From: Acidimicrobiia bacterium
GTDB taxonomy: Bacteria; Actinomycetota; Acidimicrobiia; Spongiisociales; UBA5794
DNA: 10,104 bases
NCBI GenBank assembly: GCA_030599515.1
Contig: JAUVNV010000075.1
Span: 1-10,104, forward strand
Direction of reading: 5' to 3'
The notes beneath the pieces were generated by a model, which was given only the letters and a program-made list of their open reading frames with translations, ran no database searches and was not told where the DNA came from. The position numbers and the translations under genes are program-made. Every line of letters begins with the position of its first letter. The first letter of the stretch is position 1. Shown one piece after another: positions 1 to 6,212 of the stretch.

Positions 1-377
1 TCCAGATTGATCACGGTCAGGTCATCCCGGTTGAAGATGTCATCGAGACCGGACCAGGCGTACCCGTAACCCGTGGAAGGGAACGACCGGACAAAACCCG
101 GATCGAGATTCACATCCCCCGTCCCACTGACCACCAAACGCCCCCTCGGATCAGGAACCGGGGCAACCGTCGTCGTGGTCGTCGTGGTCGGTTCCGCGAT
201 CGTGATCGCGGTGGACGGTGGGGGTGGGGTAGTGGAAGTCGTCGTCGGTGTGATCGCGGTGATCGGAGGGAAGGTCGCCGGCGGCGCAGGTGATGCCGAG
301 GCACCTACCGCACAGGCGCCGAGAAGCAGCGCGAACGCCGTCCAACCAGCCAAGCGCAGGAACCGAATCCAATGCAT
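1..377 (-). CDS. CapA-family (PGA_cap, metallophosphatase-like) lipoprotein, 5' part only
   Basis: The first 125 codons of a gene that continues past the left edge. Residues 1-22 form a lipoprotein signal: basic start, hydrophobic stretch and a lipobox L-G-A-C with the acylated Cys at residue 22. Residues 30-77 are a Pro/Thr-rich linker with a run of seven Thr (64-70), typical of a spacer through the cell wall. From residue 81 the sequence matches the start of the CapA/PGA_cap fold: a beta-strand ending in GTGD (Asp88, the expected first metal ligand), then GYGYAWSGLDDIF and LTVINL, as in the family's 'GDv...f..v..ll...D...vNLE' pattern. Family members are calcineurin-like phosphoesterases linked to capsule or poly-gamma-glutamate production, but many are uncharacterised exported proteins, so the exact role is open. 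The ATG at 377 is preferred because it sits directly before the signal peptide; GTG at 386 and TTG at 398 are in-frame alternatives. No strong Shine-Dalgarno is visible. It is divergent from ppdK. Confidence 0.8.
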   Translation of the reverse strand, partial: MHWIRFLRLAGWTAFALLLGACAVGASASPAPPATFPPITAITPTTTSTTPPPPSTAITIAEPTTTTTTTVAPVPDPRGRLVVSGTGDVNLDPGFVRSFPSTGYGYAWSGLDDIFNRDDLTVINL

Positions 378-481
378 CGCGAGCACGGTACCGTTCAAGC
401 CTCGAAACCCGGTCGTTCATGCGCATCGCGCGGCCGGGCGATACCGCGCCGTGGTGAACGGATGCAGACAAGGAGCACACG

Positions 482-3202
482 ATGGACAAGTGGGTTTACC
501 GGTTCGACGAGGTCGATCAGGCCGAAGCAGCCCTCGACAACGATTGGGACCAGGTTCGAGGACTACTCGGTGGCAAGGGCGCGAACCTGGGTGACATGTC
601 GAGGATCGGTGTTCCGGTGCCGCCGGGATTCACCATCACGACACGGGCATGCAACGTCTACCTCGCCAACGACGAGCAGTTCCCGGATGGTCTCACCGAC
701 CAACTCGACGCTGCACTCGCCGCGACCGAGGCCACGCTCGGCAAGACCTTTGGTTCTGCGGACTCACCTCTCCTCGTCTCCTGTCGCTCCGGCGCGAAGT
801 TCTCCATGCCGGGGATGATGGACACCGTTCTCAACATCGGCATCAACGATGCGATTCTTCCCGGCATGGTTGAGGCGTTCGGCAACGAACGCTTCGTCTA
901 TGACTCGTACCGTCGCCTCGTGCAGATGTTCGGAAGCGTCGTCATGGACGTTGACGACCACGCGTTCGAGCGGGTGCTCACTGAAGCTCGTGCCGCTGCG
1001 GGTGTGGAAACCGACTCTGGACTCGACGTTGCCGCCCTGTCGGGCGTGCTGGAGAGATTCAAGGAGATAGTCAAGAGCGAGACCGGTCAGGACTTCCCCC
1101 AGGACCCCAACGATCAGCTGATGATGGCCATCGAAGCCGTCTTCAAGTCCTGGAACTCGGATCGTGCATTCGCCTACCGCAACGCAGACGGCATCCCACA
1201 CGACCTTGGGACGGCCGTCAACGTTCAGGCGATGGTGTTCGGCAACATGGGGGAGGGCTCCGGTACCGGCGTTGCGATGTCCAGAAACGCCACCACAGGC
1301 GAGCCGCACCTCGAGGGTGACTACCTGCTCAACGCTCAGGGCGAGGATGTGGTTGCTGGCATTCGGAGGACCGACCCGATCGCCAAGCTTGGTGATGACA
1401 TGCCCGAGGTGTATGCGGAGTTCGACGCCTTCTCAAGGAAGCTCGAAGACCACTACCGCAACATGCAGGACATGGAGTTCACGATCGAGAACGGGAAGCT
1501 CTGGCTGCTCCAAACTCGCGACGGGAAGCGGACCGCACAGGCCGCCGTCCGGATCGCGGTCGACATGGTCGAAGAGGGCATGATCAGCACGGACCAGGCG
1601 CTTATGCGCGTCAGCCCCGAGCATGTCGATTTCTTCCTGCACCCACAGTTCAACGTCGACTCGAAAGCGGCGGCAGCTGCAGCAGGCCGACAGATCGCCC
1701 TCGGTCTCAACGTCTCTCCCGGTGCAGCGGTCGGCATGGTCGCTTTCGACCCGGATCTCGCTCAGGAGTGGGCGAAGGATGGCAAGGATGTGATCCTCGG
1801 CCGGCCCGAGACCAAGCCGGATGACGTACACGGGATGCTCGCTGCCAACGGAATCGTCACGTCGCGCGGTGGCCGAACGAGCCACGCGGCGCTCGTCGCC
1901 CGTCAGTTCGGCAAACCGGCGGTCGTCGGTGCGCACGAACTCGACATCGACGTGCAGGGGAAGACGATGACCGTCGGCGATGTCGTCGTCAACGAGGGCG
2001 ACTGGCTCTCCGTCGACGGGACGACCGGCGAGGTGTTCCTCGGCCAGGTTGAGACCAAGGTTCCCGACATCGATGATCCGTGGCTCACGAAGCTCCTCGG
2101 TTGGGCCGACGAGAGACGGGAACTCGATGTGTGGGCGAACGCCGACTATCCGAGTGACGCCGAGCGTGCCCGCGAATACGGTGCCCGCGGCATCGGTCTC
2201 TGCCGCACGGAGCACATGTTCTTCGAGCCGGAGCGTCTTCCCGTCGTACAGCGCATGATCCTCGCCGATACGCAAGAAGAGCGAGAGGAACTGACTTTCT
2301 CCTTGCTTCCGTACCAGCGTGACGACTTCGCCGGGCTCTTCCGGGCGATGGACGGATACCCGGTCGTCATCCGGCTCATCGATCCGCCGCTTCACGAGTT
2401 CCTCCCGAGCTTCGAAGAACTCGTCATGGAAATCGCCGATCTGAGGATCGCGTTGGACAAGACCACCGGGTCCGCGGACGGGGATGCTCTCAATGCAGAG
2501 ATCTCCGCGAAGTCGGAGATGCTCGAGCGTGTCGAGTCTCTGCGAGAGCAGAACCCGATGCTGGGCCTGCGCGGTGTACGTCTCGGCATTCTGCGCCCAG
2601 AGTTGACCCGCATGCAGGTGCGTGCGATCTTCGAGGCTGCCTGTGAGGTGACCCGCGAGGGCATCGACGTGCACCCCGAGATCATGATCCCGCTCACGAG
2701 TCACGTGAACGAGTTGAAACGTCAGCGCGAGATCCTTGAGAAGGAAGCCAAGGACGTCATGGCCGAGCAGGGCCTCGAGGTGGACTACAAGTTCGGGACC
2801 ATGATCGAGATCCCGCGGGCGGCGCTCACCGCCGACCAGATCGCAGAATACGCCGAGTTCATCTCGTTCGGTACGAACGACCTCACGCAGATGACGTATG
2901 GCATCAGCCGGGACGACGCCGAGGGCAGCTTCCTCATCGAGTACCTGTCGGAGGGGATCCTCGATGACAACCCGTTCTTCACGATCGACCCGGACGGTGT
3001 CGGTCAGATCATGGGTATCGCTCTCAAGAAGGCGAAGGCCACCCGTCCGGGGATCGAGGCCGGGATCTGTGGAGAGCACGGCGGCGAGCCGCGTTCGATC
3101 GCACTCTGCCACGAACTCGGCCTGAACTACGTCAGCTGCTCCCCGTTCCGGGTCCCGGTGGCCCGCCTCGCAGCCGCCCAGGCTGCGATTGTGTCGAAGT
3201 AG
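482..3202 (+). CDS. ppdK: Pyruvate, phosphate dikinase (PPDK)
   Basis: Cytosolic enzyme interconverting pyruvate + ATP + Pi and phosphoenolpyruvate + AMP + PPi, linking glycolysis and gluconeogenesis. The 906-residue protein has all three PPDK parts. The N-terminal ATP-grasp domain carries LLGGKGANLGDM near residues 28-39 and a PGFTITT strand. The central swivelling phosphohistidine domain carries GGRTSHAALVAR with catalytic His468 next to Thr466, the residue targeted by PPDK regulatory proteins in other organisms. The C-terminal PEP/pyruvate barrel carries GLCRTEHMF, GLRGVRLG, FGTNDLTQMT and GICGEHGGEP with catalytic Cys863. The length is slightly above the usual 870-900. The ATG at 482 is supported by AAGGAG at 470-475, six bases upstream. 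No gene for a PPDK regulatory protein lies nearby. A terminator follows, so the gene is probably monocistronic. One oddity is Arg in the third position of GGxTSHA, where Met is common. Confidence 0.97.
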   Translation: MDKWVYRFDEVDQAEAALDNDWDQVRGLLGGKGANLGDMSRIGVPVPPGFTITTRACNVYLANDEQFPDGLTDQLDAALAATEATLGKTFGSADSPLLVSCRSGAKFSMPGMMDTVLNIGINDAILPGMVEAFGNERFVYDSYRRLVQMFGSVVMDVDDHAFERVLTEARAAAGVETDSGLDVAALSGVLERFKEIVKSETGQDFPQDPNDQLMMAIEAVFKSWNSDRAFAYRNADGIPHDLGTAVNVQAMVFGNMGEGSGTGVAMSRNATTGEPHLEGDYLLNAQGEDVVAGIRRTDPIAKLGDDMPEVYAEFDAFSRKLEDHYRNMQDMEFTIENGKLWLLQTRDGKRTAQAAVRIAVDMVEEGMISTDQALMRVSPEHVDFFLHPQFNVDSKAAAAAAGRQIALGLNVSPGAAVGMVAFDPDLAQEWAKDGKDVILGRPETKPDDVHGMLAANGIVTSRGGRTSHAALVARQFGKPAVVGAHELDIDVQGKTMTVGDVVVNEGDWLSVDGTTGEVFLGQVETKVPDIDDPWLTKLLGWADERRELDVWANADYPSDAERAREYGARGIGLCRTEHMFFEPERLPVVQRMILADTQEEREELTFSLLPYQRDDFAGLFRAMDGYPVVIRLIDPPLHEFLPSFEELVMEIADLRIALDKTTGSADGDALNAEISAKSEMLERVESLREQNPMLGLRGVRLGILRPELTRMQVRAIFEAACEVTREGIDVHPEIMIPLTSHVNELKRQREILEKEAKDVMAEQGLEVDYKFGTMIEIPRAALTADQIAEYAEFISFGTNDLTQMTYGISRDDAEGSFLIEYLSEGILDDNPFFTIDPDGVGQIMGIALKKAKATRPGIEAGICGEHGGEPRSIALCHELGLNYVSCSPFRVPVARLAAAQAAIVSK

Positions 3203-3230
3203 TGAGTACTCAGTACTGAGTACTGAGTAC
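3203..3230. repeat. 7-bp tandem repeat AGTACTC/G, copy 1
   Basis: Immediately after the ppdK stop, four units of a heptamer begin at 3205, 3212, 3219 and 3226 (AGTACTC, AGTACTG, AGTACTG, AGTAC with the last unit cut short). Because the core AGTACT is its own reverse complement, 3205-3224 is a perfect 20-bp palindrome. It lies between the stop codon and the intrinsic terminator. A second array of the same heptamer occurs at 8469-8502 in the equivalent position after another gene. Confidence 0.85.
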
Positions 3231-3241
3231 GAGGACGAAGA

Positions 3242-3285
3242 AGAGCGTCCCCGCGGCGAGAGCCGGGGGGACGCTTTCCTGTTTC
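3242..3285 (+). terminator. Intrinsic terminator of ppdK
   Basis: Arms 3244-3257 and 3262-3275 pair over 14 positions with a single mismatch (G3253 opposite G3266), closing a GAGA (GNRA-type) tetraloop at 3258-3261. The stem is almost entirely G-C in its middle and is followed by a pyrimidine/T-rich tail (TTTCCTGTTTCCTG). It ends transcription about 40 bases after the ppdK stop and insulates the next gene. Confidence 0.85.
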
Positions 3286-3331
3286 CTGTCGCCGAACTCA
3301 TGTCTGCTTGCGCTTCTGCCGATACGTCCTT

Positions 3332-4048
3332 ATGGACGCTCTCCAGGGTGACCTCGACTCGTTCTCGCTTGCCGACGTCGTTCGTCTTCTCGCGACCGCT
3401 GGAGGGACCGGTGTGCTCCGGGTCGAACGGGGATCGCTGACGGGCAGGGTGTTCTTCGTCGACGGGTGCCTGACATATGCGACGACGAGGGACGGTGATG
3501 GGTCGGTTGCGGCCCTCGCGCGATTGGGAACTCGTCCCGAACGAGATCGCCGGGGACGCAACCCGGGCGGCAGATGGCCCGATCCGGCGCGACCTCTCAT
3601 CCTCCAGCAGATCAGCGAGGTTCTCATTCGGCTCAGCCACGGTTCCGCCGGACGCTTCTGGTTCGTCGAGGGAGTGGTGACGAGGGCGTACGGCGCGGAG
3701 GAGATCCAGCGGTTCGAGGCCGACGACGTTCTCGAGGCGGCGGCGGCTCGCCGCGCCGAATGGGCGAAGATCGTGCAGATCGTGCCCGACACTTCGATTC
3801 GTTTCGTGGTGCGCCCCCGGCTTGCCGCCGGCGTGTCGGAAGTCCATGTTGATGCCGAGACCTGGCCGATCCTGGCCGCGATCGGCGGCGGCGCTTCGAT
3901 TCAGGGCGTCGCTGAGCGACTCAACCTCTTCGAACTATCGGCGGCCGGCCTCGTCGCCGATCTCTACGGCCGTGGGTTGATCGTGAGGGAATACGGTCCG
4001 GACACGGCTCCGAGCGTCCTGGTGCACGTCGAGAGCGAATCGGCCTGA
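3332..4048 (+). CDS. DUF4388 domain-containing protein
   Basis: A 238-residue cytosolic protein with no signal peptide or membrane segment. Residues 1-52 (MDALQGDLDSFSLADVVRLL, then TGVLRVERG...GRVFFVDGCLTYA) match the DUF4388 (PatA-type N-terminal) pattern 'G.L....l..vl.ll...+.tG.L.v......g.i.f..G.i..A'. A second piece at about residues 90-130 (LILQQISEVLIRLSHGSAGRFWFVEG) continues that fold. Residues 165-225 (a ETWPILAAIGGGASIQGVAE segment, then AGLVADLYGRGLIV) look like the small winged-helix tail common in actinobacterial DUF4388 proteins. The domain occurs in gliding, signalling and gene-regulation proteins, but no biochemical role can be assigned here. ATG 3332 is chosen because the domain begins at once; an in-frame TTG at 3308 is an alternative. 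Neither has a Shine-Dalgarno, so the gene may be leaderless or weakly translated. It converges on the DUF2752 gene with only 7 bp between stops. Confidence 0.85.
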   Translation: MDALQGDLDSFSLADVVRLLATAGGTGVLRVERGSLTGRVFFVDGCLTYATTRDGDGSVAALARLGTRPERDRRGRNPGGRWPDPARPLILQQISEVLIRLSHGSAGRFWFVEGVVTRAYGAEEIQRFEADDVLEAAAARRAEWAKIVQIVPDTSIRFVVRPRLAAGVSEVHVDAETWPILAAIGGGASIQGVAERLNLFELSAAGLVADLYGRGLIVREYGPDTAPSVLVHVESESA

Positions 4049-4059
4049 CGGAACGTCAG
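4045..4059. terminator. Small inverted repeat spanning two convergent stop codons
   Basis: CTGACG (4045-4050), loop GAA, CGTCAG (4054-4059) is a perfect 6-bp inverted repeat. Each arm contains one of the facing TGA stop codons: the DUF4388 gene on the plus strand at 4046-4048 and the DUF2752 gene on the minus strand at 4058-4056. It could act as a compact bidirectional transcription end, but there is no T tail on either side, so the terminator reading is only tentative. Confidence 0.35.
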
Positions 4060-4460
4060 ATCGGTGGTGTCGTGCCGGCAACCAGCCGGGCGATCCACAC
4101 GATCACCAACAACACCGCTGTGCCGCCGATGACCACGTCCACCCAGCGACGGTGTTGCCACCGGATCCATCCTGCCTGGTGCGCAGCCCAGATCGTCCAT
4201 GCCCCCAGCAATTCGGCGACCACGAGCAGCACAAGCGGGTGGTAGCGAAGTGCCGCGATCAGGTTCCCTCGAATGAGCTCACCGGCCGCCCTCGTCATCC
4301 CGCAGCCCGGGCAGGCAATCCCGGTGCAGTTGGCGAAGCCGCAGATCGTCGGACTCGCGTCGGATGGTGTGATCGTGGCCAGTGTGATGGCCGCGACGAA
4401 CGGGATCGCGAAGAGCGATCGCCTCCCGAGTCGGGACGCCACCGGCGAGAGTGTGATCAC
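4056..4460 (-). CDS. DUF2752 small membrane protein
   Basis: A 134-residue protein with three predicted membrane segments: about residues 14-30 (FAIPFVAAITLATI), a middle segment around HPLVLLVVAELLGAWTIWAA, and VDVVIGGTAVLLVIVWIARLVAG near the C-terminus. Between the first two lies the DUF2752 signature: C..TG.ACPGCGMTRA, then a few residues later L.RG...AALRYHPL. The conserved cysteines of CPGCG and the preceding CxxxNC suggest a metal or disulfide site, but no function is established for the family. The start is GTG at 4460, whose bases overlap the stop of the upstream DUF4190 gene (GTGA), so translation is probably coupled. The open frame extends farther upstream inside the DUF4190 gene, but that part is arginine-rich shadow coding and is not counted. 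Confidence 0.85.
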   Translation of the reverse strand: MITLSPVASRLGRRSLFAIPFVAAITLATITPSDASPTICGFANCTGIACPGCGMTRAAGELIRGNLIAALRYHPLVLLVVAELLGAWTIWAAHQAGWIRWQHRRWVDVVIGGTAVLLVIVWIARLVAGTTPPI

Positions 4461-4735
4461 GAAGCCGAGGCGCCGATCGCAATGAGGACGAGCATGCCCA
4501 CGCCGAAGAACACACCGACGCCGAGCAGAACGGTCCCGATGATGCCGAGGACTTTCCCGGCTTGGGCCGTTCCGCGGTTCTGCGGCGGGCGTTTGCCGGC
4601 ATCGATCGCTGCGAGTTCCTTGTTCCCCATGACCCATGCGAACGGGCCGAGGACCTGGCAGAGCACGAGGCTGAGAATCCCGAGAACGAGGACCGTCGTC
4701 GCCTGGCTGTCTTCCTGATAGTACTGATCTGTCAT
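4457..4735 (-). CDS. DUF4190 small membrane protein
   Basis: A 92-residue protein: a short acidic, Gln/Tyr-rich N-terminus, then a first membrane helix (TTVLVLGILSLVLCQVLGPFAWV), a cytosolic-looking loop with GNKELAAIDAGKRPPQNRG, and a second membrane helix (AGKVLGIIGTVLLGVGVFFGVGMLVLIAIG). This two-helix layout with MGNKEL...IDAG between the helices is the DUF4190 pattern, common as small accessory membrane proteins in Actinobacteria; no defined function is known. The ATG at 4735 is chosen because the longer frame upstream is unlike the family. No Shine-Dalgarno is visible. A -10-like CATACT ends seven bases before the ATG, suggesting a leaderless or near-leaderless transcript. First gene of a two-gene operon with the DUF2752 gene (4-bp overlap). 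Confidence 0.85.
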   Translation of the reverse strand: MTDQYYQEDSQATTVLVLGILSLVLCQVLGPFAWVMGNKELAAIDAGKRPPQNRGTAQAGKVLGIIGTVLLGVGVFFGVGMLVLIAIGASAS

Positions 4736-4741
4736 AGCGCC

Positions 4742-4747
4742 AGTATG
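4742..4747 (-). promoter_or_regulatory. Possible -10 element of the DUF4190-DUF2752 operon
   Basis: On the minus strand CATACT lies with six bases between it and the ATG at 4735, which would put the transcription start at or next to the start codon. No convincing -35 box is seen at 16-18 bp upstream. The call rests on spacing and the absence of a Shine-Dalgarno. Confidence 0.35.
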
Positions 4748-4923
4748 CCGAACGCAGCCGAATTGCGCCATCTCAACACGCCGCGTACCCAGACACCACC
4801 TCGTATACGCGGCCGTGGGCCCACAGAGTGAACGACCGCATTCTCCATGGGCTGTCGGCGTCAAGTACGAGCGTCAAATACGAGATCACCAACCCTGAGT
4901 ACGCGGCATGTGGCGGCGCCGGG

Positions 4924-4951
4924 CGCGGACCGCCCTCTCGGACGGCCCGCG
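4924..4951 (-). terminator. GC-rich hairpin downstream of the DivIVA-like gene
   Basis: Arms CGCGGACCG (4924-4932) and CGGCCCGCG (4943-4951) pair at eight of nine positions around a 10-base loop, 16 bases past the stop of the leftward DivIVA-like gene. There is no run of T on the minus strand afterwards, so this may be a Rho-type pause or simply GC-rich spacer. The rest of the 231-bp interval 4736-4966 shows no gene that could be supported. Confidence 0.35.
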
Positions 4952-4966
4952 ATCGGCAGTGGGCCC

Positions 4967-5704
4967 CTAACTCCGGCCCAGTCCTGATATCGTCGCCTCG
5001 CCGTCGATGACCGTGAGGTCGATGACCTGAGCGATGTGTGTGGTGCGGGGAGCAGTGAGAGCAGCGAGATCGTTGATCTTCGACTCGACCTCTGCAACCG
5101 CTGTGCGTAGCTCCTCGAGGTGCGTGGCGAGCCGGATCTCTTCGCGCCGGGCGGCTCCGACGATCTCGTTCGCGATTCGCTCGGTCTCGACGACGGCCGC
5201 CGCCTTCATCGTGTCGATCTCGGTGTTGTTGCGCTCTAGTGCCTGCTCGGTCAGCGTCACGGCGTCCGATCGAGCCGTCTCGGCATCCAGCAGCAGCCGA
5301 TACGCTGAGGCTTCGGCCTCCGCCATGCGGTCTGCGCCCTCGCGGTGGGCGCGAATCATCGCCTCGTCCGGCTCGAACAGCATCGCCTCGGCCTCGGCGC
5401 GGGCGTTTCCGATGAGTCGTCCGGCTTCACCTTTGGCATCATCGACGATCGCCGCAGCGCGCGCCGCGCCCTCGTTGATCATCTCGTCCCTGGTGCGCTG
5501 CGCGGCAGCGAACGTCCGGCGGATGGCGTCGACGGAGTCGTCTGCTTGTACGACTCTCTCTTCGAGTTTGGCGGTGTCGTGCTCGTAGGCGCGGAGGGTG
5601 GCGATCAGTCGTTCCATGACCCGGTCGACCTCGATGGGGTCGTAGCCCTTGCGGCGCACGCGAGCGAACCGGTGTGCCTCGACAGTTGATGCTTCGATCT
5701 TCAT
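4967..5704 (-). CDS. DivIVA/Wag31-like coiled-coil protein
   Basis: A 245-residue soluble, strongly charged protein. Residues 8-45 fit the N-terminal DivIVA domain: HRFARVRRKGYDPIEVDRVMERL, with the typical K-G-Y-D at 19-22 and E-V-D at 25-27. From about residue 35 to 225 the sequence is almost continuous coiled coil, rich in Ala, Glu and Arg. The C-terminus (HIAQVIDLTVIDGEATISGLG) is short and non-helical. DivIVA proteins assemble at curved membranes and in Actinobacteria recruit polar or septal cell-wall synthesis machinery. This one lacks the usual 'LTPxDI' start of Wag31, so it is a DivIVA-domain paralogue rather than certainly the main polar growth protein. The ATG at 5704 is supported by GGGGAG at 5718-5713, eight bases upstream; the longer open frame to 5962 runs into the divergent gene and is rejected. 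Divergent from the HTH gene at 5867. Confidence 0.85.
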   Translation of the reverse strand: MKIEASTVEAHRFARVRRKGYDPIEVDRVMERLIATLRAYEHDTAKLEERVVQADDSVDAIRRTFAAAQRTRDEMINEGAARAAAIVDDAKGEAGRLIGNARAEAEAMLFEPDEAMIRAHREGADRMAEAEASAYRLLLDAETARSDAVTLTEQALERNNTEIDTMKAAAVVETERIANEIVGAARREEIRLATHLEELRTAVAEVESKINDLAALTAPRTTHIAQVIDLTVIDGEATISGLGRS

Positions 5705-5831
5705 GCGTCCGTCTCCCCGGATCCCTCCGCCCGTCGCTGCCCCTGCAATCCTGCAGAGCGACCGGGTTGGTCGCATTCGGATCGGAACCCTACGCTGAAC
5801 ACTGAAGATCTGCAAGGGATTATCAACAGGG

Positions 5832-5866
5832 TGGACTCCGAGCACGGAGTCGGGTAGAACAGTCAC
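5832..5866 (+). promoter_or_regulatory. Promoter with overlapping hairpin operator upstream of the HTH gene
   Basis: A -35-like TGGACT (5832-5837), a 17-bp spacer and a -10-like TAGAAC (5855-5860) are followed by six bases and then the ATG at 5867. This predicts a leaderless transcript, consistent with the lack of a Shine-Dalgarno. A perfect 7-bp inverted repeat, GACTCCG (5834-5840), loop AGCA, CGGAGTC (5845-5851), covers the -35 and most of the spacer and could be a binding site for a regulator. These are sequence matches, not shown activity. Confidence 0.5.
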
Positions 5867-6106
5867 ATGGATCGCATCAAGGTCGACATCGAAAAAGAGT
5901 GGCTCTCGGTTGCAGACATCTGCGAGTACATGGACGTGTCCACGTTCGTCGTCACCAGCCAACTGCGGTCCGGGGGGCTTCCCGCGGTCAAGTTCGGCAG
6001 GGAGTGGCGTGTCGCACGGCAGGACTTCGAAGACTGGATCAACGCACAGCGTGTCGACACCGCCACCGGGATCGACCTGGAATCGACTCCATCGAGGACC
6101 ACCTGA
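5867..6106 (+). CDS. Excisionase-family helix-turn-helix DNA-binding protein
   Basis: A 79-residue protein made up almost entirely of one MerR/excisionase-type winged helix (HTH_17 style): WLSVADICEYMDVSTFVV at residues 12-29 is the helix-turn-helix, LRSGGLPAVKFGREWRVA at 34-51 is the wing, and RQDFEDWINAQ at 52-62 is the final helix. Despite the family name, no integrase, att site or phage gene is nearby, and such single-domain proteins are common chromosomal regulators in Actinobacteria. The acidic start (DRIKVDIEKE) is short. The ATG at 5867 is the first start and is placed at the expected distance from a -10 box. It is divergent from the DivIVA-like gene, so it may control itself and/or that gene through the inverted repeat at 5834-5851; this is inference. 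Confidence 0.85.
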   Translation: MDRIKVDIEKEWLSVADICEYMDVSTFVVTSQLRSGGLPAVKFGREWRVARQDFEDWINAQRVDTATGIDLESTPSRTT

Positions 6107-6212
6107 TCGCGATGGGCGTTCCTGTTCGAATACTTGAGAAGACCAATCCCGGCTCTATCCGCCCGATGGTCGCGGGAGTAGGCTCGGTGTCGTCGATGCG
6201 CAGGAGGTCAAG

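Noticed and set aside
385..394. The 10-bp palindrome ACGGTACCGT just upstream of the CapA-like gene; GGTACCGT recurs at 7373-7380.
   Set aside because: It is short, self-complementary and not positioned alike at the two loci, so a shared regulatory role cannot be supported.
1433..3847. A very long open frame on the minus strand (over 800 codons) opposite ppdK and the DUF4388 gene.
   Set aside because: It is antisense to two strongly supported genes, its translation is rich in Arg, Asp, His and Val without any recognisable domain, and such frames are common opposite GC-rich genes.
4861..4886. Two imperfect adjacent 13-bp units (TCAAGTACGAGCG and TCAAATACGAGAT).
   Set aside because: Only two copies with three differences, too little to call a separate repeat. 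It is mentioned only as a possible decayed relative of the heptamer arrays.
5705..5962. An 86-residue N-terminal extension of the DivIVA-like protein.
   Set aside because: It overlaps the divergent HTH gene and its promoter, and does not look like the family. The ATG at 5704 has a good Shine-Dalgarno and begins the DivIVA domain.
5867..6106. Excisionase-like gene as a sign of an integrated element.
   Set aside because: No integrase, recombinase, direct-repeat att sites or phage genes are seen, and neighbouring genes are ordinary chromosomal ones with similar base composition.
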